Assembly: GCF_000426365.1 (NCBI RefSeq)
Contig: NZ_AUFF01000002.1
Location: 248,001-312,000, forward strand
DNA length: 64,000 nt
Reading direction: 5' to 3'
Source: Arenimonas composti TR7-09 = DSM 18010
GTDB taxonomy: Bacteria > Pseudomonadota > Gammaproteobacteria > Xanthomonadales > Xanthomonadaceae
A program made the position numbers and the translations under genes. Of this stretch, positions 42,835 through 55,272 are shown one piece after another. Below the pieces are notes generated by a model. It was not told where the DNA came from, did not search any database, and saw only the letters and a program-made list of their open reading frames with translations. Positions within the stretch are counted from its first letter, which is position 1; every line of letters starts with the position of its first letter.

Positions 42835-43787
42835 CGGACCTGGCCGGGATGCGGCAGGACGCGCAGCCCAGCCACCTCCCGGTGATGTGGGCGCAGGCGC
42901 TGGACGCCCTGCGGGTGGCCACGGATGGCACGTATCTCGATGGCACCTTCGGGCGCGGCGGACACGCGCGCGGGGTGCTGGACCGGCTGGGGCCGGACGG
43001 AAGGCTGCTGGTGATGGACAAGGACCCCGAAGCGATCGCCGAAGCCCGCGCGCTGGCCGCCGCGGATGCGCGCGTCGCCGTCCGCCACGCCTCGTTCGCC
43101 ACGCTCGCCGACTGGGACGCCACCGCCGGCGGTCTCGACGGCGTGCTGCTCGACCTCGGGGTGTCGTCGCCGCAGCTCGACGTCGCCGAGCGCGGCTTCA
43201 GCTTCGGCAAGGACGGCCCGCTCGACATGCGCATGGACCCGACGTCCGGCGAATCCGCGGCCGACTGGCTGGCGCGCGCCGACGAGCGCGAGATCGCCGA
43301 CGTGCTCTGGCACTACGGCGAGGAGAAGCTGTCGCGCAAGATCGCCCGCACCCTCGTCGCCCGTCGTGGCGAGGCGCCGCTGCGCCGTACCGGCGAACTG
43401 GCCGAGCTGATCGCCTCGGTGGTCGGCCGCGGTGACCAGCGCATCCATCCGGCGACCCGCAGCTTCCAGGCCATCCGCATCTTCGTGAACCGCGAGCTCG
43501 AGGACCTCGAGGCGGGGCTCGCCGCGGCGCATGCGCGCCTGAAGCCCGGCGGCCGGCTGGTGGTGATCAGCTTCCACTCGCTCGAGGACCGTATCGTCAA
43601 GCGCTTCATCGCCGCCCGCGCGAAGGCGCCGGCCGGTAACCGCCGCATGCCGGTCGCGGTCGCCTTCAGCCCGAGCCTGCGCGACCTCGCCGGCGCGGTG
43701 CGCGCCGACGCCGCCGAGACCGCCACCAATCCGCGCGCCCGCAGCGCCGTACTGCGGATCGCCGAAAAGCTCGCGGAGGCTGCATGA
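42831..43787 (+). CDS. rsmH: 16S rRNA N4-methyltransferase RsmH (MraW)
   Basis: RsmH (318 aa from the GTG start) methylates C1402 on N4, complementing RsmI. Motifs: [67 protein letters not shown] and [10 protein letters not shown], then [18 protein letters not shown] and [15 protein letters not shown]. Start GTG 42831 overlaps the mraZ stop (GTGA) as seen elsewhere in this window; ATG 42849 would give 312 aa and begin closer to the conserved part. The stop overlaps ftsL. Confidence 0.96.
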   Translation: MTDLAGMRQDAQPSHLPVMWAQALDALRVATDGTYLDGTFGRGGHARGVLDRLGPDGRLLVMDKDPEAIAEARALAAADARVAVRHASFATLADWDATAGGLDGVLLDLGVSSPQLDVAERGFSFGKDGPLDMRMDPTSGESAADWLARADEREIADVLWHYGEEKLSRKIARTLVARRGEAPLRRTGELAELIASVVGRGDQRIHPATRSFQAIRIFVNRELEDLEAGLAAAHARLKPGGRLVVISFHSLEDRIVKRFIAARAKAPAGNRRMPVAVAFSPSLRDLAGAVRADAAETATNPRARSAVLRIAEKLAEAA

Positions 43788-44053
43788 GCCTGCGCGCGCT
43801 GCTGACCCTGCTGCTGTCCGTCGCCGTGCTCGCCGGCGCCATCGGCGTCGTCTGGGCGCGGCACCTGCACCGCCAGGCCTATATCGAACTGAGCCAGCTC
43901 GAGCACGCCCGCGACGAGCTGAACATCGAATTCGGCCGGCTGCAGCTCGAACAGGCGACCTGGTCCGAGGCCAACCGCGTCGAGCAGGTCGCCGCCGCGC
44001 GCCTCGGCATGAAGTTCCCGGAAACCGCCGACATCGTGGTGCTGCAGCCATGA
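43784..44053 (+). CDS. ftsL: cell division protein FtsL
   Basis: An 89-aa bitopic divisome protein. One helix at about residues 4-24 ([21 protein letters not shown]) is followed by a periplasmic coiled coil ([31 protein letters not shown]) and the conserved end [18 protein letters not shown]. FtsL joins FtsB and FtsQ and activates FtsWI. The 4-bp ATGA overlaps with rsmH and ftsI place it firmly in the dcw chain. Confidence 0.95.
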   Translation: MSLRALLTLLLSVAVLAGAIGVVWARHLHRQAYIELSQLEHARDELNIEFGRLQLEQATWSEANRVEQVAAARLGMKFPETADIVVLQP

Positions 44054-45834
44054 AGCTGCGCGCCCGCCAGTTCAACCTGCGGCAGCGGCTCGGCGTCCTC
44101 GGCGCCGTGCTCGGTGTCTGCGCCGCGGTGCTGGTCGGCCGCGCCGCGCAGCTGCAGCTGGTGGCGCCGGAGTTCCTGCAGCGGCAGGGCGATGCGCGTT
44201 TCCTGCGCGACGTGCCGATCCCGACCTCGCGCGGGATGATCACCGACCGCAACGGCGAGCCGCTGGCGATCTCGTCGCCGGTGGAGTCGATCTGGGCCAA
44301 TCCGCAGGAACTGCTGCTGCATCCGGAACGCCTGAGCGAACTCGCCGCCGGCCTGCAGATCCCGGTCGCCACCCTCGAGCAGCGCCTGCGCGACCGCGCC
44401 GACAAGGAATTCGTCTACCTGCGCCGGCACCTGAACCCGGACGTCGCCGAGGCGGTGATGGCGCTCGACATCCCGGGTGTCTTCAGCCAGCGCGAGTTCC
44501 GCCGCTTCTATCCGGACGGCGAGGTGATGGCGCACGTGCTGGGCTTCACCAACATCGACGACGCCGGCCAGGAAGGCCTGGAGCTGGCCTTCGAGGACTG
44601 GCTGCGCGGCACCGCCGGCGTGCAGCGGGTGATCCGCGACCGCCGCGGCCGCGTGGTCGAGAACGTCGACCTGGTGCGGCCGGCGCAGCCCGGCAACGAC
44701 CTGGTGCTGTCGATCGACCGCCGCATCCAGTACCTGGCCTATCGCGAACTGAAGGCGGCGCTGGTCGAGCACGGCGCCAGCAGCGGCTCGATCGTCGTGC
44801 TGGACGTCGCCACCGGCGAGATCCTGGCGATGGTCAACCAGCCCTCGTACAACCCGAACGCGCGCGGCGCCGCCACCCCCGGCACGACCCGCAACCGCGC
44901 CGTCACCGACCTGGTCGAGCCGGGTTCGGTGATGAAGACGCTGACGCTGGCGGCGGCGCTCGAGAGCGGCCGCTTCCGCCCGGACACGCCGATCGACGTG
45001 TCGCCGGGCTACATGGGGCTGCCCGGCGGTTACACGATCCGCGACTTCCGCAACTACGGCACCCTGACCCTGACCGGCGTGCTGACGAAGAGCTCGAACA
45101 TCGGCGCCGCCCGCATCGCCGCCCAGCTCGACAACTCGCACCAGTACGACATGTACCGGCGCTTCGGCCTCGGCCAGCTGACCGGCAGCGGCTTCATCGG
45201 CGAGTCGGCCGGCCTGCTGCGCGGCCCGAACGAGTGGGGCCCGACCGAGAAGGCGACGATCAGCTACGGCTACGGCCTGTCGGTGACGCCGCTGCAGCTC
45301 GCGCGCGCCTACGCCGCGATCGGCAACCGCGGCCGCCTGCACGAGGCCACCTTCGTCAAGGGCCGCGACGACGAGGGCGTGCAGATCATCGACCCGGTGA
45401 TCGCCGACCAGCTGATGGCGATGATGGAAACCGTCACCGGCAGCGACGGTACCGCCCGCCGCGCCGCGATCCTCGGCTACCGCGTCGCCGGCAAGACCGG
45501 CACCTCGCGCATCGCCGCCGCCGGTGGCTACGCGCAGCGGCGCTACGCCTCGGTCTTCGTCGGCCTGGTGCCGGCGAGCCGGCCGCGCTTCGCGACCGCG
45601 GTGGTGATCCAGGAACCGCAGGGCGCCGAATACGGCGGTGGTGCGGTGTCGGCGCCGGTATTCCAGCGCGTCATGGACGGCACCCTGCGGCTGATGGACG
45701 TGACGCCGGACAACATCGAGCAGTACCTCGCGGCGCAGGCCGCGGCGCGGCCGGCGCGTCCCGTCCCCCTGCGCCCGGCCGCCGCGCCGGCGCCGCCGGC
45801 CGCCACGAACGCACCGGCCGGAGGCCGGCGATGA
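44050..45834 (+). CDS. ftsI: septal peptidoglycan transpeptidase FtsI (PBP3)
   Basis: A 594-aa class B penicillin-binding protein. An N-terminal helix (about 14-35) is followed by a pedestal domain and the transpeptidase domain. Active-site motifs are S293-V-M-K296, SSN (TKSSNIG) and KTGTS ([10 protein letters not shown]). The C-terminal tail is Ala/Pro-rich and probably disordered. It cross-links septal peptidoglycan with FtsW. The ATG overlaps the ftsL stop, and the stop overlaps murE. Confidence 0.97.
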   Translation: MKLRARQFNLRQRLGVLGAVLGVCAAVLVGRAAQLQLVAPEFLQRQGDARFLRDVPIPTSRGMITDRNGEPLAISSPVESIWANPQELLLHPERLSELAAGLQIPVATLEQRLRDRADKEFVYLRRHLNPDVAEAVMALDIPGVFSQREFRRFYPDGEVMAHVLGFTNIDDAGQEGLELAFEDWLRGTAGVQRVIRDRRGRVVENVDLVRPAQPGNDLVLSIDRRIQYLAYRELKAALVEHGASSGSIVVLDVATGEILAMVNQPSYNPNARGAATPGTTRNRAVTDLVEPGSVMKTLTLAAALESGRFRPDTPIDVSPGYMGLPGGYTIRDFRNYGTLTLTGVLTKSSNIGAARIAAQLDNSHQYDMYRRFGLGQLTGSGFIGESAGLLRGPNEWGPTEKATISYGYGLSVTPLQLARAYAAIGNRGRLHEATFVKGRDDEGVQIIDPVIADQLMAMMETVTGSDGTARRAAILGYRVAGKTGTSRIAAAGGYAQRRYASVFVGLVPASRPRFATAVVIQEPQGAEYGGGAVSAPVFQRVMDGTLRLMDVTPDNIEQYLAAQAAARPARPVPLRPAAAPAPPAATNAPAGGRR

Positions 45835-47321
45835 GCCGCGCGCTGCCGCTGTCGCTGCTGCTGGCCGGCGATCCGCCGCTGCCGCCGGGTTTCGACCCGC
45901 GGGTGCAGGGCCTCGTCGGCGACAGCCGCGCGCTGCGCCCGGGCGACGCCTTCGTCGCGCTCGCCGGCGCCAGCACGCATGCGCTGAAGCACCTCGACCC
46001 GGCGCTGGCGCCGCAGCTGGCGGCCGTGCTGTTCGAACCGCCGGCGCCGGCCGATGTCGCGCTGCCGGCGAATGCGGTCGCGGTGCCGCGCCTGCGCGCC
46101 CGCCAGGGCGAACTCGCCGACCGCTTCCACGGCGCGCCGTCGCAGGCGATGGCGGTGGTCGGCGTGACCGGCACCAACGGCAAGACCTCGACCGTGCAGC
46201 TGCTCGCGCAGGCGCTGACGCTCGACGGCGCGGTGGCCGGCAGCATCGGCACCCTCGGCGCCGGCCTGCACGGCGCGCTGCGCGCCGGCGAACGCACCAC
46301 CCCCGACGTGCTCAGCGTGCACCGCGAACTCGCGGCGATGCGCGCGCAGGGCGCGACCCACGTGGCGATGGAAGTCAGCTCGCACGCGCTGGCGCAGGGC
46401 CGCGTCGACGGTGTCGCCTTCCGCATCGCCGCGTTCACCAACCTCACCCGCGACCACCTCGACTTCCACGGCACGATGCAGGCCTACGGCGCCGCGAAGG
46501 CGAAGCTGTTCGACTGGCCGACCCTGGCCGCCGTCGTGGTCAATCTCGACGATCCCGCCGGTCCCGCGATGCTCGCCGGCGCCCGCGCCGATGCGCAGCG
46601 CTGGGGCCTGAGCGCGCGCGGTGCCATCGGCGCCCGCCTGCGCGCCGAGGCCGTCGCGCTCGGCGGCGACGGCATCCGCTTCGAGCTGGTCGAGGAAGGC
46701 CGCGCGCTGCCGGTGGCATCTCCGCTGCTCGGCCGCTTCAACGTCGACAACCTGCTCGCGGTCGCCGGCTGCCTGCGCGCGCTCGGCTGGCCGCTGGAGC
46801 GGGTCGCGGCGATGCTGCCGCGCCTGCAGCCGGTGGACGGCCGCATGAGCCGGGTCGGCGGCAAGGCCGGCCGACCGCTGGTCGTCGTCGATTACGCGCA
46901 TACGCCGGACGCGCTGCAGCAGGCGCTGGCCAGCCTGCGCGAACACACCCGCGGCCGCCTGTTCTGCGTGTTCGGCTGCGGCGGCGAACGCGATGCCGGC
47001 AAGCGGCCGCTGATGGCGGCGATCGCCCAGGCCGGCGCCGACCGCGTGATCGTCACCGACGACAACCCGCGCGGCGAGGACGGCGACCGCATCGTCGCCG
47101 ACATCGTCGCCGGCTTCACCCACGCCGGCGCCGCCCAGGTCGAACGTGACCGTGCCGCCGCGATCGCGCTGGCGCTGCGCGAGGCCGGCGCCGGCGACGT
47201 CGTGCTGGTGGCCGGCAAGGGCCACGAGCCCTACCAGGAAGCCGCCGGCGTGAAGCAGCCGTTCGACGACCTGCAGGTCGCCGCGGCCCTGCTCGCCGGG
47301 GCGGCGGAGGTGGGGGCATGA
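45831..47321 (+). CDS. murE: UDP-MurNAc-tripeptide synthetase MurE
   Basis: A 496-aa Mur ligase adding the third stem residue. P-loop [27 protein letters not shown], and the substrate-selecting [10 protein letters not shown], whose DNPR motif indicates meso-diaminopimelate as in Gram-negative cells. Central and C-terminal Mur domains are complete ([29 protein letters not shown]). Starts at ATG 45831 in the ATGA overlap with ftsI; stop overlaps murF. Confidence 0.97.
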   Translation: MSRALPLSLLLAGDPPLPPGFDPRVQGLVGDSRALRPGDAFVALAGASTHALKHLDPALAPQLAAVLFEPPAPADVALPANAVAVPRLRARQGELADRFHGAPSQAMAVVGVTGTNGKTSTVQLLAQALTLDGAVAGSIGTLGAGLHGALRAGERTTPDVLSVHRELAAMRAQGATHVAMEVSSHALAQGRVDGVAFRIAAFTNLTRDHLDFHGTMQAYGAAKAKLFDWPTLAAVVVNLDDPAGPAMLAGARADAQRWGLSARGAIGARLRAEAVALGGDGIRFELVEEGRALPVASPLLGRFNVDNLLAVAGCLRALGWPLERVAAMLPRLQPVDGRMSRVGGKAGRPLVVVDYAHTPDALQQALASLREHTRGRLFCVFGCGGERDAGKRPLMAAIAQAGADRVIVTDDNPRGEDGDRIVADIVAGFTHAGAAQVERDRAAAIALALREAGAGDVVLVAGKGHEPYQEAAGVKQPFDDLQVAAALLAGAAEVGA

Positions 47322-48700
47322 GGCCGCTGCCGCTGTCGCAGGTCGCGCGCTGGGTCGAAGGCCGCCACGACGGCGCCGACGTGGCGGTCGATTCGGTGTC
47401 GATCGACTCGCGCACGCTGACGCCGGGCGCGCTGTTCGTCGCGCTGCGCGGCGACAACCACGACGGCCACGCACACGTCGCCCAGGCGGCCGAGCGCGGC
47501 GCCGCGGCGCTGCTGGTGCAGCGCGAAGTCGACAGCGACCTGCCGCAGGTGCGCTGCGCCGACACCCGCGACGCCCTCGGCGAACTCGCCGCCGGCGTGC
47601 AGCAGGGGCGGCCGGCGGTGGTCGTCGCGCTGACCGGCAGCAACGGCAAGACCTCGGTGAAGATGCTGGCGCTGTCGATCCTCGAGCGCGCCGGCCGCAC
47701 CTACGGCAATCCCGGCAACCGCAACAACGAGATCGGCCTGCCGCTGGCGGTGCTCGACGCCCCCGAGGACGCGCAGTTCGCCGTCTACGAGATGGGCGCC
47801 GGCCAGCCCGGCGACATCGCCTACCTGGCCTCGATCGCGCCGCCGCAGGTGGCGCTGGTGAACAACGTGATGCCGGCGCACATGGAGCGCATGGGCAGCC
47901 TGCTCGGCATCGCCGAGACCAAGGGCGCGATCTACGAGGCCTTGCCCGACGACGGTATCGCGGTGGTCAACGCCGACGACGCCTTCGCGCCGTGGTTCCA
48001 GCAGCGCATCGGCCGCCGGCCGACGCTGCGCTTCGCACTCGAGAACGACGCCGAGATCCGCGCCACCGCGCTGCGCCTCGAGGACGGCCGGGCCTGCTTC
48101 CGTTTGCATACACCGGCCGGCAGCGACGACATCGCGCTGCCGCTGCCGGGCCGGCACAACGTGCTCAACGCGCTCGCGGCGACCGGCCTGGCGCTGGGCG
48201 CCGGCGCCGGCCTGGCCGACGTCGTCGCCGGCCTGCACGCGGCGCGGCCGGTGCCGGGTCGGCAGGTCGCGCACACGCTCGGCAACGGCGCGGTGCTGGT
48301 CGACGACAGCTACAACGCCAACCCCGGTTCGGTCGGCGCGGCGATCGCGGCGCTGGCCGCGGCCGGCGGCGAGGCCTGGCTGGTGCTCGGCGAGATGAAG
48401 GAACTGGGCGCCGACGAGGCCGCGCTGCACTACGGCGTCGGCGCGCAGGCGAAGGCCGCCGGGGTGCGCCGGCTGTGGACCACCGGCGACCTCGGCGCCG
48501 AGATCGCCCGCGGTTTCGGCGAGGGCGCGCGGCACTGCCGCGACCACGACGAACTGCTGGCGTCGCTGCTGCCGGCGCTGCAGGCCGCCGGCGCCGGCGT
48601 GCGCTGCCTGGTGAAGGGATCGCGCGCGAGCGCGATGGATCGGATCGTCGCGGCCGTGCTGGCCGGCGACCGGAAAGGGACTTCCGACGATGCTGCTTGA
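47318..48700 (+). CDS. murF: UDP-MurNAc-tripeptide:D-Ala-D-Ala ligase MurF
   Basis: MurF (460 aa) adds D-Ala-D-Ala to complete the pentapeptide precursor. Motifs: [20 protein letters not shown]-loop [32 protein letters not shown] and [14 protein letters not shown], then [13 protein letters not shown] and [14 protein letters not shown]. Length is normal. ATGA overlap with murE; its last 11 bp overlap mraY in another frame. Confidence 0.97.
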   Translation: MRPLPLSQVARWVEGRHDGADVAVDSVSIDSRTLTPGALFVALRGDNHDGHAHVAQAAERGAAALLVQREVDSDLPQVRCADTRDALGELAAGVQQGRPAVVVALTGSNGKTSVKMLALSILERAGRTYGNPGNRNNEIGLPLAVLDAPEDAQFAVYEMGAGQPGDIAYLASIAPPQVALVNNVMPAHMERMGSLLGIAETKGAIYEALPDDGIAVVNADDAFAPWFQQRIGRRPTLRFALENDAEIRATALRLEDGRACFRLHTPAGSDDIALPLPGRHNVLNALAATGLALGAGAGLADVVAGLHAARPVPGRQVAHTLGNGAVLVDDSYNANPGSVGAAIAALAAAGGEAWLVLGEMKELGADEAALHYGVGAQAKAAGVRRLWTTGDLGAEIARGFGEGARHCRDHDELLASLLPALQAAGAGVRCLVKGSRASAMDRIVAAVLAGDRKGTSDDAA

Positions 48701-49772
48701 ACTGGCCCGCTGGCTGTACGCGATGGGATGGATGCCGCCGCTGTTCGGCTACATCACCTTCCGCGGCATCCTCGGTGCGCTCACCGCCCTGCTGCTGTCG
48801 CTGTGGCTCGGCCCGTACGCGATCGCCCGCCTGAAGCGGCTCAAGGGCGGCCAGCCGATCCGCACCGACGGCCCGCAGTCGCATTTCTCCAAGGCCGGCA
48901 CGCCGACGATGGGCGGCTCGCTGATCCTGGTGACGATCACGCTGTCGACCCTGCTGTGGGCCGACCTGCGCAACCGCTACGTCTGGGTGCTGCTGGCGGT
49001 GCTGGTCGCCTTCGGCCTGATCGGCTGGCTCGACGACTGGATCAAGATCGTCCGCCGCGATCCGAACGGCCTGAAGTCCCGCTACAAGTACGCGCTGCAG
49101 TCGCTGTTCGGGCTCGCCGCGGCGGTGTTCCTGTTCATGAGCGCCGACACGCCGGCGGCGACCACGCTCTACCTGCCGCTGCTGAAGGACGTCGCCTGGC
49201 CGCTGGGCGCCGGCTTCATCGTCGTCGCGTACTTCTGGATCGTCGGCTTCTCGAACGCGGTGAACCTCACCGACGGCCTCGACGGCCTGGCGATCATGCC
49301 GACGGTGCTGGTGGCCTCGGCGCTCGGCGTGTTCGCCTATGCCTCGGGCAATGCGGTGTTCTCGGAATACCTGCAGATCCCGGCGGTGCCCGGTGCCGGC
49401 GAGATCACGATCTTCTGCGCGGCGATCGCCGGCGCCGGCCTCGGCTTCCTGTGGTTCAACACCTATCCGGCGATGGTGTTCATGGGCGACATCGGCGCGC
49501 TGGCGCTCGGCGCCGCGCTCGGCACGATCGCGGTGATCGTGCGCCAGGAAGCGATCCTGGTCGTGATGGGCGGCGTGTTCGTGATCGAGACGCTGTCGGT
49601 GATGATCCAGGTCGCCTCGTTCAAGCTCACCGGCCGGCGGGTATTCCGCATGGCCCCGATCCACCACCACTTCGAGCTCAAGGGCTGGCCGGAGCCGCGC
49701 GTGATCGTGCGCTTCTGGATCATCTCGGTGATGCTCGTGCTGGTGGGCCTGGCGACGTTGAAGGTGCGCTGA
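48690..49772 (+). CDS. mraY: phospho-MurNAc-pentapeptide translocase MraY
   Basis: A 360-aa polytopic enzyme forming lipid I. About ten helices; catalytic and uridine-binding motifs are [16 protein letters not shown], the aspartate pair [26 protein letters not shown], and the C-terminal [23 protein letters not shown] with the HHH motif. The ATG lies inside the murF end (11-bp overlap), the only non-4-bp overlap of the run apart from the one-base contact with ftsW. Confidence 0.98.
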   Translation: MLLELARWLYAMGWMPPLFGYITFRGILGALTALLLSLWLGPYAIARLKRLKGGQPIRTDGPQSHFSKAGTPTMGGSLILVTITLSTLLWADLRNRYVWVLLAVLVAFGLIGWLDDWIKIVRRDPNGLKSRYKYALQSLFGLAAAVFLFMSADTPAATTLYLPLLKDVAWPLGAGFIVVAYFWIVGFSNAVNLTDGLDGLAIMPTVLVASALGVFAYASGNAVFSEYLQIPAVPGAGEITIFCAAIAGAGLGFLWFNTYPAMVFMGDIGALALGAALGTIAVIVRQEAILVVMGGVFVIETLSVMIQVASFKLTGRRVFRMAPIHHHFELKGWPEPRVIVRFWIISVMLVLVGLATLKVR

Positions 49773-51082
49773 TGGCCGGCCTCGACGACATCCCGATGCC
49801 CGCCGGCCAGGCCACCCGCCTCGACGCGATCCGCGGCCGCATCGACCCGTGGCTGCTCGGCCTGGCGCTGGTAATGGCCGGCTTCGGCCTGGTGATGGTC
49901 GCCTCCAGCTCGATCGCGATCGCCGAGGGCCTGAACGTCGGCCCGTTCCATTTCCTCGTGCGCCACGCGATCTTCCTCGCGCTCGGCGCGGCGCTGGCGC
50001 TGATGATGGTGCGCACCGAGCTCAAGACGCTCGAGAAGTACAGCCACCTGATGCTGCTGGCCTGCTTCGCGCTGCTGCTGGCGGTGTTCGTGCCGGGCAT
50101 CGGCCACACGGTCAACGGTGCCCGCCGCTGGGTGAACCTTGGTGTCTCCAACTTCCAGGCGGTGGAGGCGGTCAAGCTGCTGCTGATCGTCTGGCTGGCG
50201 TCCTACCTCGTGCGCTACCGCGACGAGATCGGCAACAGCTGGGCGGCGCTGCTGAAGCCGCTGGGCGTGGCCGGGCTGCTGGTCGCCTTCCTGCTGCTGC
50301 AGCCGGACTTCGGTTCGGCGGCACTGATCATCGCGGTCACCGGCGGCATGGTCTGGCTGGGCGGCGCGCGCATCCGTCACCTGCTGGTGATGGCCGCGGT
50401 GGCGCTGCCGGCCCTGGTCGCGGTCGCGATCGCCGAGCCCTACCGCGTGCGCCGCCTGGTGTCCTTCCAGGATCCGTGGGCGGATCCGTTCAACGACGGC
50501 TTCCAGCTGACCCAGGCGCTGATCGCGATCGGCCGCGGCGAATGGTTCGGCGTCGGGCTCGGCGGCAGCGTGCAGAAGCTGTTCTACCTGCCGGAGGCGC
50601 ATACCGACTTCATCTTCTCGGTGACCGCCGAGGAGCTGGGCTTCGTCGGCGCCGCCGGCCTGATCGCGCTGTTCGCGGCCTTCGCGGGACGCACGTTCTG
50701 GATCGGCCTGCGGGCGTTCGAGATGCGTCGCTGGTTCTCGGCCTACTGCGCCTTCGGTGTGGGTCTGTGGCTGGGCCTGCAGTCGTTCGTGTCGATCGGC
50801 GTCAACCTCGGCCTGCTGCCGACCAAGGGGCTGACCCTGCCGCTGATCTCTTCCGGCGGCTCGAGCGTGCTGATGACCTGCGCGGCGATCGGCGTGCTGC
50901 TGCGTGTGAGCTACGAGCTCGACCGTGCCGCGCGGCAGGTGGCGCGCGTGCGCGAAACCGCGCCTTCCGGTGGTCCGGTCGCGTCCGAACCGGTACTGCG
51001 TCCGGAGCCGGTCGCGGTGCCGGCGCCGCAGCCGCTGCGCGGCGGCCGCCGCATCGAGCCGAAGCTGGGGCTGGTGCAATGA
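49772..51082 (+). CDS. ftsW: septal peptidoglycan glycosyltransferase FtsW
   Basis: A 436-aa SEDS-family polymerase with ten helices. Motifs: [105 protein letters not shown] (shown as several known blocks), and [12 protein letters not shown] near the end. It polymerises septal glycan with FtsI. The ATG shares its first base with the mraY stop. The stop overlaps murG by 4 bp. The C-terminal cytoplasmic tail is longer and Pro-rich. Confidence 0.97.
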   Translation: MAGLDDIPMPAGQATRLDAIRGRIDPWLLGLALVMAGFGLVMVASSSIAIAEGLNVGPFHFLVRHAIFLALGAALALMMVRTELKTLEKYSHLMLLACFALLLAVFVPGIGHTVNGARRWVNLGVSNFQAVEAVKLLLIVWLASYLVRYRDEIGNSWAALLKPLGVAGLLVAFLLLQPDFGSAALIIAVTGGMVWLGGARIRHLLVMAAVALPALVAVAIAEPYRVRRLVSFQDPWADPFNDGFQLTQALIAIGRGEWFGVGLGGSVQKLFYLPEAHTDFIFSVTAEELGFVGAAGLIALFAAFAGRTFWIGLRAFEMRRWFSAYCAFGVGLWLGLQSFVSIGVNLGLLPTKGLTLPLISSGGSSVLMTCAAIGVLLRVSYELDRAARQVARVRETAPSGGPVASEPVLRPEPVAVPAPQPLRGGRRIEPKLGLVQ

Positions 51083-52155
51083 GCGGCCCCGTGCTGATCC
51101 TCGCCGGCGGCACCGGCGGCCACATCTTTCCCGGCCTGGCCGTGGCGCAGGCGCTGCGCGAGCGCGCGGTGCCGGTGGTCTGGCTCGGCGCCGCGGGCGC
51201 GATGGAAACCCGGCTCGTGCCGGCGGCCGGCGTGCCGCTGGAGACCATCGCGATCGGTGGCCTGCGCGGCAAGGGCATCGCGACCCTGCTGTCGGCGCCG
51301 TTCACGCTGCTGCGCGCGCTGTGGCAGGCGCGGGCGGTGCTGCGCCGGCATCGGCCGCGGGCGGTGCTGAGCTTCGGCGGTTACGCCGCCGGCCCCGGCG
51401 GCCTGGTCGCGTGGTCGCTGCGCCGGCCGCTGCTGGTGCACGAACAGAACCGCGCGCCGGGTCTGACCAACCGCGTGCTGGCGAAGCTGGCCCGGCGGGT
51501 GCTGCAGGGCTTCCCGGGCAGCTTCCCGGAAGGCCGCGCGGAAACCGTCGGCAATCCGGTTCGCGCCGAGATCGCCGCGCTGCCGCCGCCGGCCGAACGC
51601 TTCGCCGGCCGCGCCGGGGCGCCGCGCCTGCTCGTGCTCGGCGGCAGCCAGGGTGCGCATGCGCTGAACGTGGTGCTGCCGCAGGTGCTCGCGCGACTGC
51701 CGGCCGACGCCCGGCCGCAGGTGCGCCACCAGTGCGGCGAACGGCATGCGGCGAAGTCGCGCGAGGTCTATGCCGACGCCGGTGTCGAGGCCTCGGTCGA
51801 ACCCTTCATCGCCGACATGGCCGGCGCCTACGGCTGGGCCGACCTCGTGGTCTGCCGCGCCGGCGCGCTGACGATCGCCGAGCTGTCGGCGGCCGGCGTC
51901 GGTGCGCTGCTGGTGCCGTTCCCGGGGGCGGTCGACGACCACCAGACCCGCAACGGCGAATACCTCGCCGAACGCGGCGCCGCCCGCCTGGTACCGGAGG
52001 GCTCCGGTTTCCCGGAACGCCTGCTCGAGGCGCTGCAGCCGCTGCTCGCCGACGCCGGTGCGCGCCGGGCGATGGCGGAAGCGGCGCGTGCGGCGGCGCT
52101 GCCCGAGGCAGCGGCGAAGGTCGCGGACGCGGTGCTCGCGGAGGCCGGCGCATGA
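51079..52155 (+). CDS. murG: UDP-GlcNAc transferase MurG
   Basis: MurG (358 aa) converts lipid I to lipid II at the cytoplasmic membrane face. Motifs: [92 protein letters not shown] and [11 protein letters not shown]. All GT28 donor-binding blocks are present. ATG 51079 overlaps the ftsW stop and its stop overlaps murC (ATGA). Confidence 0.97.
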   Translation: MSGPVLILAGGTGGHIFPGLAVAQALRERAVPVVWLGAAGAMETRLVPAAGVPLETIAIGGLRGKGIATLLSAPFTLLRALWQARAVLRRHRPRAVLSFGGYAAGPGGLVAWSLRRPLLVHEQNRAPGLTNRVLAKLARRVLQGFPGSFPEGRAETVGNPVRAEIAALPPPAERFAGRAGAPRLLVLGGSQGAHALNVVLPQVLARLPADARPQVRHQCGERHAAKSREVYADAGVEASVEPFIADMAGAYGWADLVVCRAGALTIAELSAAGVGALLVPFPGAVDDHQTRNGEYLAERGAARLVPEGSGFPERLLEALQPLLADAGARRAMAEAARAAALPEAAAKVADAVLAEAGA

Positions 52156-53591
52156 TCCGGCGGCTCCAGCACAGCGGCGACCTCGCCCGCGCCTTCCCGC
52201 GCGTGCACTTCATCGGTATCGGCGGTGTCGGCATGAGCGGCATCGCCGAGGTGATGGTCACGCTCGGCTACCAGGTCTCCGGCTCCGACCAGAACGACAG
52301 CCGCGCCACCCGCCGCCTCGTCGACATGGGCGCGACGGTGTTCCGCGGCCACGCCGCGGCGCAGGTCGAGGGCGCCGACGTCGTGGTGATCTCGAGCGCG
52401 ATCAAGGCCGACAACCCCGAACTCGCCGAGGCGCGTGCCCGCCGCATCCCGATCGTGCCGCGCGCGGAGATGCTCGCCGAGCTGATGCGCTTCAAGCGCG
52501 GCATCGCGATCGCCGGCACCCACGGCAAGACCACGACGACCTCGCTGGTCGCCAGCGTGCTCAGCGAAGGCGGGCTCGACCCGACCTTCGTGATCGGTGG
52601 CCAGCTGTTGTCGGCCGGCGCCAACGCCCGTCTCGGCGGCGGCCAGTGGCTGGTCGCGGAGGCCGACGAGAGCGACGGCAGCTTCCTGCGCCTGAACCCG
52701 CTGGTCGCGGTGGTCACCAACATCGACGCCGACCATCTCGAGAACTACGGCGGCGACTACGCGCGCATGCGCGCCGCGTTCGACGAGTTCCTGCACCGGC
52801 TGCCGTTCTACGGCCTGGCCGTGCTCTGCGTCGACGATCCGGAGACCGCGGCGCTGGCGGCCGGGGCGCCGCGCCACCTGATCCGCTACGGCATCGCCGC
52901 CGAGGAAGCCGACGTGCGTGCCAGCGACGTGCGCCAGGAAGGCCCGGCGATGCGTTTCACCCTGCACCTGCCGGACACCGCGCCGCAGGACGTGCTGCTG
53001 AACCTGCCGGGCCGGCACAACGTGCTCAACGCGCTGGCCGCCGCGGCGGTGGGTTGGGAGCTCGGCGTCACGCCGGAGGCGATCGTCGCCGCGCTGGCGA
53101 AGTTCCAGGGCATCGGCCGCCGCTTCAACCTGCTCGGCGAACTGCGCCTGGCCGGTGGCGGCAGCGCCCTGCTGGTCGACGACTACGGGCACCACCCGCG
53201 CGAGCTGGAAGCGGTGTTCGCGGCGGCGCGCGGCGGCTGGCCGGAGCGCCGGCTCGTCGTCGCGTTCCAGCCGCACCGCTACAGCCGCACGCGCGACCTG
53301 TTCGACGACTTCGCCGCGGTGCTGTCGAGCGCCGACGCCGTGGTGCTGGCCGACGTGTATCCGGCCGGCGAGGCGCCGGTCGCCGGTGCCGACGCGAAGT
53401 CGCTGGCGCGCGCGATCCGTGCCCGCGGCCGCGTCGATCCCGTGCTCGCGGGCCGCGCCCGCGACCTGCCGAACGTGCTCGCCGACATGCTCGCCGACGG
53501 CGACCTGCTGCTGGTCGTCGGCGCCGGCGACATCGGCCAGGTCGCCGCCGACCTCGGGACCCTCGCCATCAACGGAGCCGTGCTCGCATGA
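52152..53591 (+). CDS. murC: UDP-MurNAc:L-alanine ligase MurC
   Basis: A 479-aa Mur ligase for the first stem residue. N-terminal [16 protein letters not shown], the P-loop [49 protein letters not shown] region, and C-terminal [15 protein letters not shown] and [13 protein letters not shown] match the family. Length is normal. The 4-bp overlaps with murG and ddl continue the coupled chain. No murB is present between murC and ddl, as in several gammaproteobacteria. Confidence 0.97.
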   Translation: MIRRLQHSGDLARAFPRVHFIGIGGVGMSGIAEVMVTLGYQVSGSDQNDSRATRRLVDMGATVFRGHAAAQVEGADVVVISSAIKADNPELAEARARRIPIVPRAEMLAELMRFKRGIAIAGTHGKTTTTSLVASVLSEGGLDPTFVIGGQLLSAGANARLGGGQWLVAEADESDGSFLRLNPLVAVVTNIDADHLENYGGDYARMRAAFDEFLHRLPFYGLAVLCVDDPETAALAAGAPRHLIRYGIAAEEADVRASDVRQEGPAMRFTLHLPDTAPQDVLLNLPGRHNVLNALAAAAVGWELGVTPEAIVAALAKFQGIGRRFNLLGELRLAGGGSALLVDDYGHHPRELEAVFAAARGGWPERRLVVAFQPHRYSRTRDLFDDFAAVLSSADAVVLADVYPAGEAPVAGADAKSLARAIRARGRVDPVLAGRARDLPNVLADMLADGDLLLVVGAGDIGQVAADLGTLAINGAVLA

Positions 53592-54550
53592 CCGCCGTCG
53601 CGCCCCCGCGCCTTTCCGATCCGCGCGCCTTCGGCTGCGTCGCCGTGCTGCTCGGCGGCAGCAGCGCCGAGCGCGAGGTGTCGCTGGATTCCGGCCGCAA
53701 CGTGCTCGAGGCGCTGCGCGCCCGCGGCATCGACGCACAGCCGGTCGACGGCATCCCGGCGCTGATCGAAGGATTGCGCGAGCGCCGCTTCGATCGCGTC
53801 TTCAACATCCTGCACGGCAACAAGGGCGGCGGCGAGGACGGCACCCTGCAGGGACTGCTCGAGGCGCTCGGCGTGCCCTATACCGGCTCGCGCGTGCTCG
53901 GCAGCGCGCTGGCGATGGACAAGATCCGCAGCAAGCAGGTGTGGCTGGCGCTCGGCCTGCCGACGCCGCGCTACGCCCGCCTCGCGAAGGGCGACGACGT
54001 GCAGGCGGCCGCGCATGCGCTGGGCCTGCCGGTGATCGTGAAGCCGGCCTGCGAGGGCTCGAGCGTCGGCGTTTCGCGGGTGTTCGACGACGCCGGTCTC
54101 GCCGGGGCGGTGGAACTGGCCTCGCGCTATCCCGGCGAGCTGCTGATGGAGCAGCTGGTGGTCGGCGGCGAATACACCGTCGGCATCCTCGGCGATCTCG
54201 CGCTGCCGACGATCCGCATCGTTCCGGCCGGCGAGTACTACGACTACCACGCCAAGTACCAGGCCGAGGACACGCAGTACCTGTGCCCGGGCCTGGACGA
54301 CGCCGGCGCCGAGGTGGAGATGCGCGCGCTGGCGCTGGCGGCCTTCCGCGCGCTCGGCTGCAGCGGCTGGGGCCGCGTCGACGTGATGCGCGACCGCGAC
54401 GGCAACAACCATCTGCTCGAGGTGAACACCGCCCCCGGCATGACCAGCCATTCGCTGGTGCCGAAGGCGGCGCGCGAGCTCGGCATCGGCTTCGAGGAGC
54501 TGTGCTGGCGCGTGCTCGAGACCAGCCTCGCCGACGGAGGCGCGGCATGA
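53588..54550 (+). CDS. ddl: D-alanine:D-alanine ligase
   Basis: A 320-aa ATP-grasp ligase making D-Ala-D-Ala, the substrate of MurF. Motifs: [49 protein letters not shown] (blocks), [30 protein letters not shown], and [20 protein letters not shown]. Length is typical for DdlB. ATGA overlaps on both sides. Confidence 0.97.
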   Translation: MTAVAPPRLSDPRAFGCVAVLLGGSSAEREVSLDSGRNVLEALRARGIDAQPVDGIPALIEGLRERRFDRVFNILHGNKGGGEDGTLQGLLEALGVPYTGSRVLGSALAMDKIRSKQVWLALGLPTPRYARLAKGDDVQAAAHALGLPVIVKPACEGSSVGVSRVFDDAGLAGAVELASRYPGELLMEQLVVGGEYTVGILGDLALPTIRIVPAGEYYDYHAKYQAEDTQYLCPGLDDAGAEVEMRALALAAFRALGCSGWGRVDVMRDRDGNNHLLEVNTAPGMTSHSLVPKAARELGIGFEELCWRVLETSLADGGAA

Positions 54551-55272
54551 GCGCGCTGGTGCGGCTGCTCGCATGGACGCTGGCACTGGCCCTGGTCGCG
54601 GCGCCGGTCGTCGCCGTGTTCGAGGGCTGGATCGCCGGCGAGCGCTGGCCGATGCGGGTGCTGGCGGTGACCGGCGAGTTCCGCCAGGTCGACGAACAGT
54701 CCGTGCGCGAGGCGGTGCTGCCGCTGGTGCGCCGCGGCTTCTTCGCGGTCGACCTGGACGCGGTGCGCGACGCGGTCGCGGCGCTGCCGTGGGTCGAGCG
54801 GGTCGAAGTGCGCAAGCGCTGGCCGGACCGGCTCGAGATCGCCCTCAGCGAGCACACGCCGGTGGCGCGCTGGGGCGAGGACCGGATGTTGTCCGAGGAC
54901 GGCCTGCTGTTCGCGGCCCCGCCCGGCGCCGGCGCCGAGCTGCCGCTGTTCATGGGGCCGGAATCGCGCGCATCGGAGCTGATGGCCTTCCACGCGATCG
55001 CGCGGCCGCTGTTCCTGCCGCTCGGCCTGCGCGTGCACACGGTCGAGCTGAGCGCCCGCGGCAGCTGGAGCCTGGTGCTGTCCGACGGCACCGTCGTCGA
55101 GGCCGGCCGCGGCGACCCGCGCGCCAGGCTCGCGCGCTTCGCGCGGATGCTGCCGCAGCTGCACGCCGATCCCACGCGCCGTATCGCGCGCGCCGACCTC
55201 CGTTACACCAACGGCTTCGCGATCGTCTGGGCGGACGTCGCGGCGCCGGCCACGCAAGAAGGAAACGCATGA
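54547..55272 (+). CDS. ftsQ: cell division protein FtsQ
   Basis: A 241-aa bitopic divisome protein. A helix at about 5-24 is followed by the POTRA domain ([24 protein letters not shown]...[36 protein letters not shown] in pieces) and a beta domain that binds Fts[23 protein letters not shown] is typical. ATGA overlap with ddl and with ftsA. Confidence 0.95.
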   Translation: MSALVRLLAWTLALALVAAPVVAVFEGWIAGERWPMRVLAVTGEFRQVDEQSVREAVLPLVRRGFFAVDLDAVRDAVAALPWVERVEVRKRWPDRLEIALSEHTPVARWGEDRMLSEDGLLFAAPPGAGAELPLFMGPESRASELMAFHAIARPLFLPLGLRVHTVELSARGSWSLVLSDGTVVEAGRGDPRARLARFARMLPQLHADPTRRIARADLRYTNGFAIVWADVAAPATQEGNA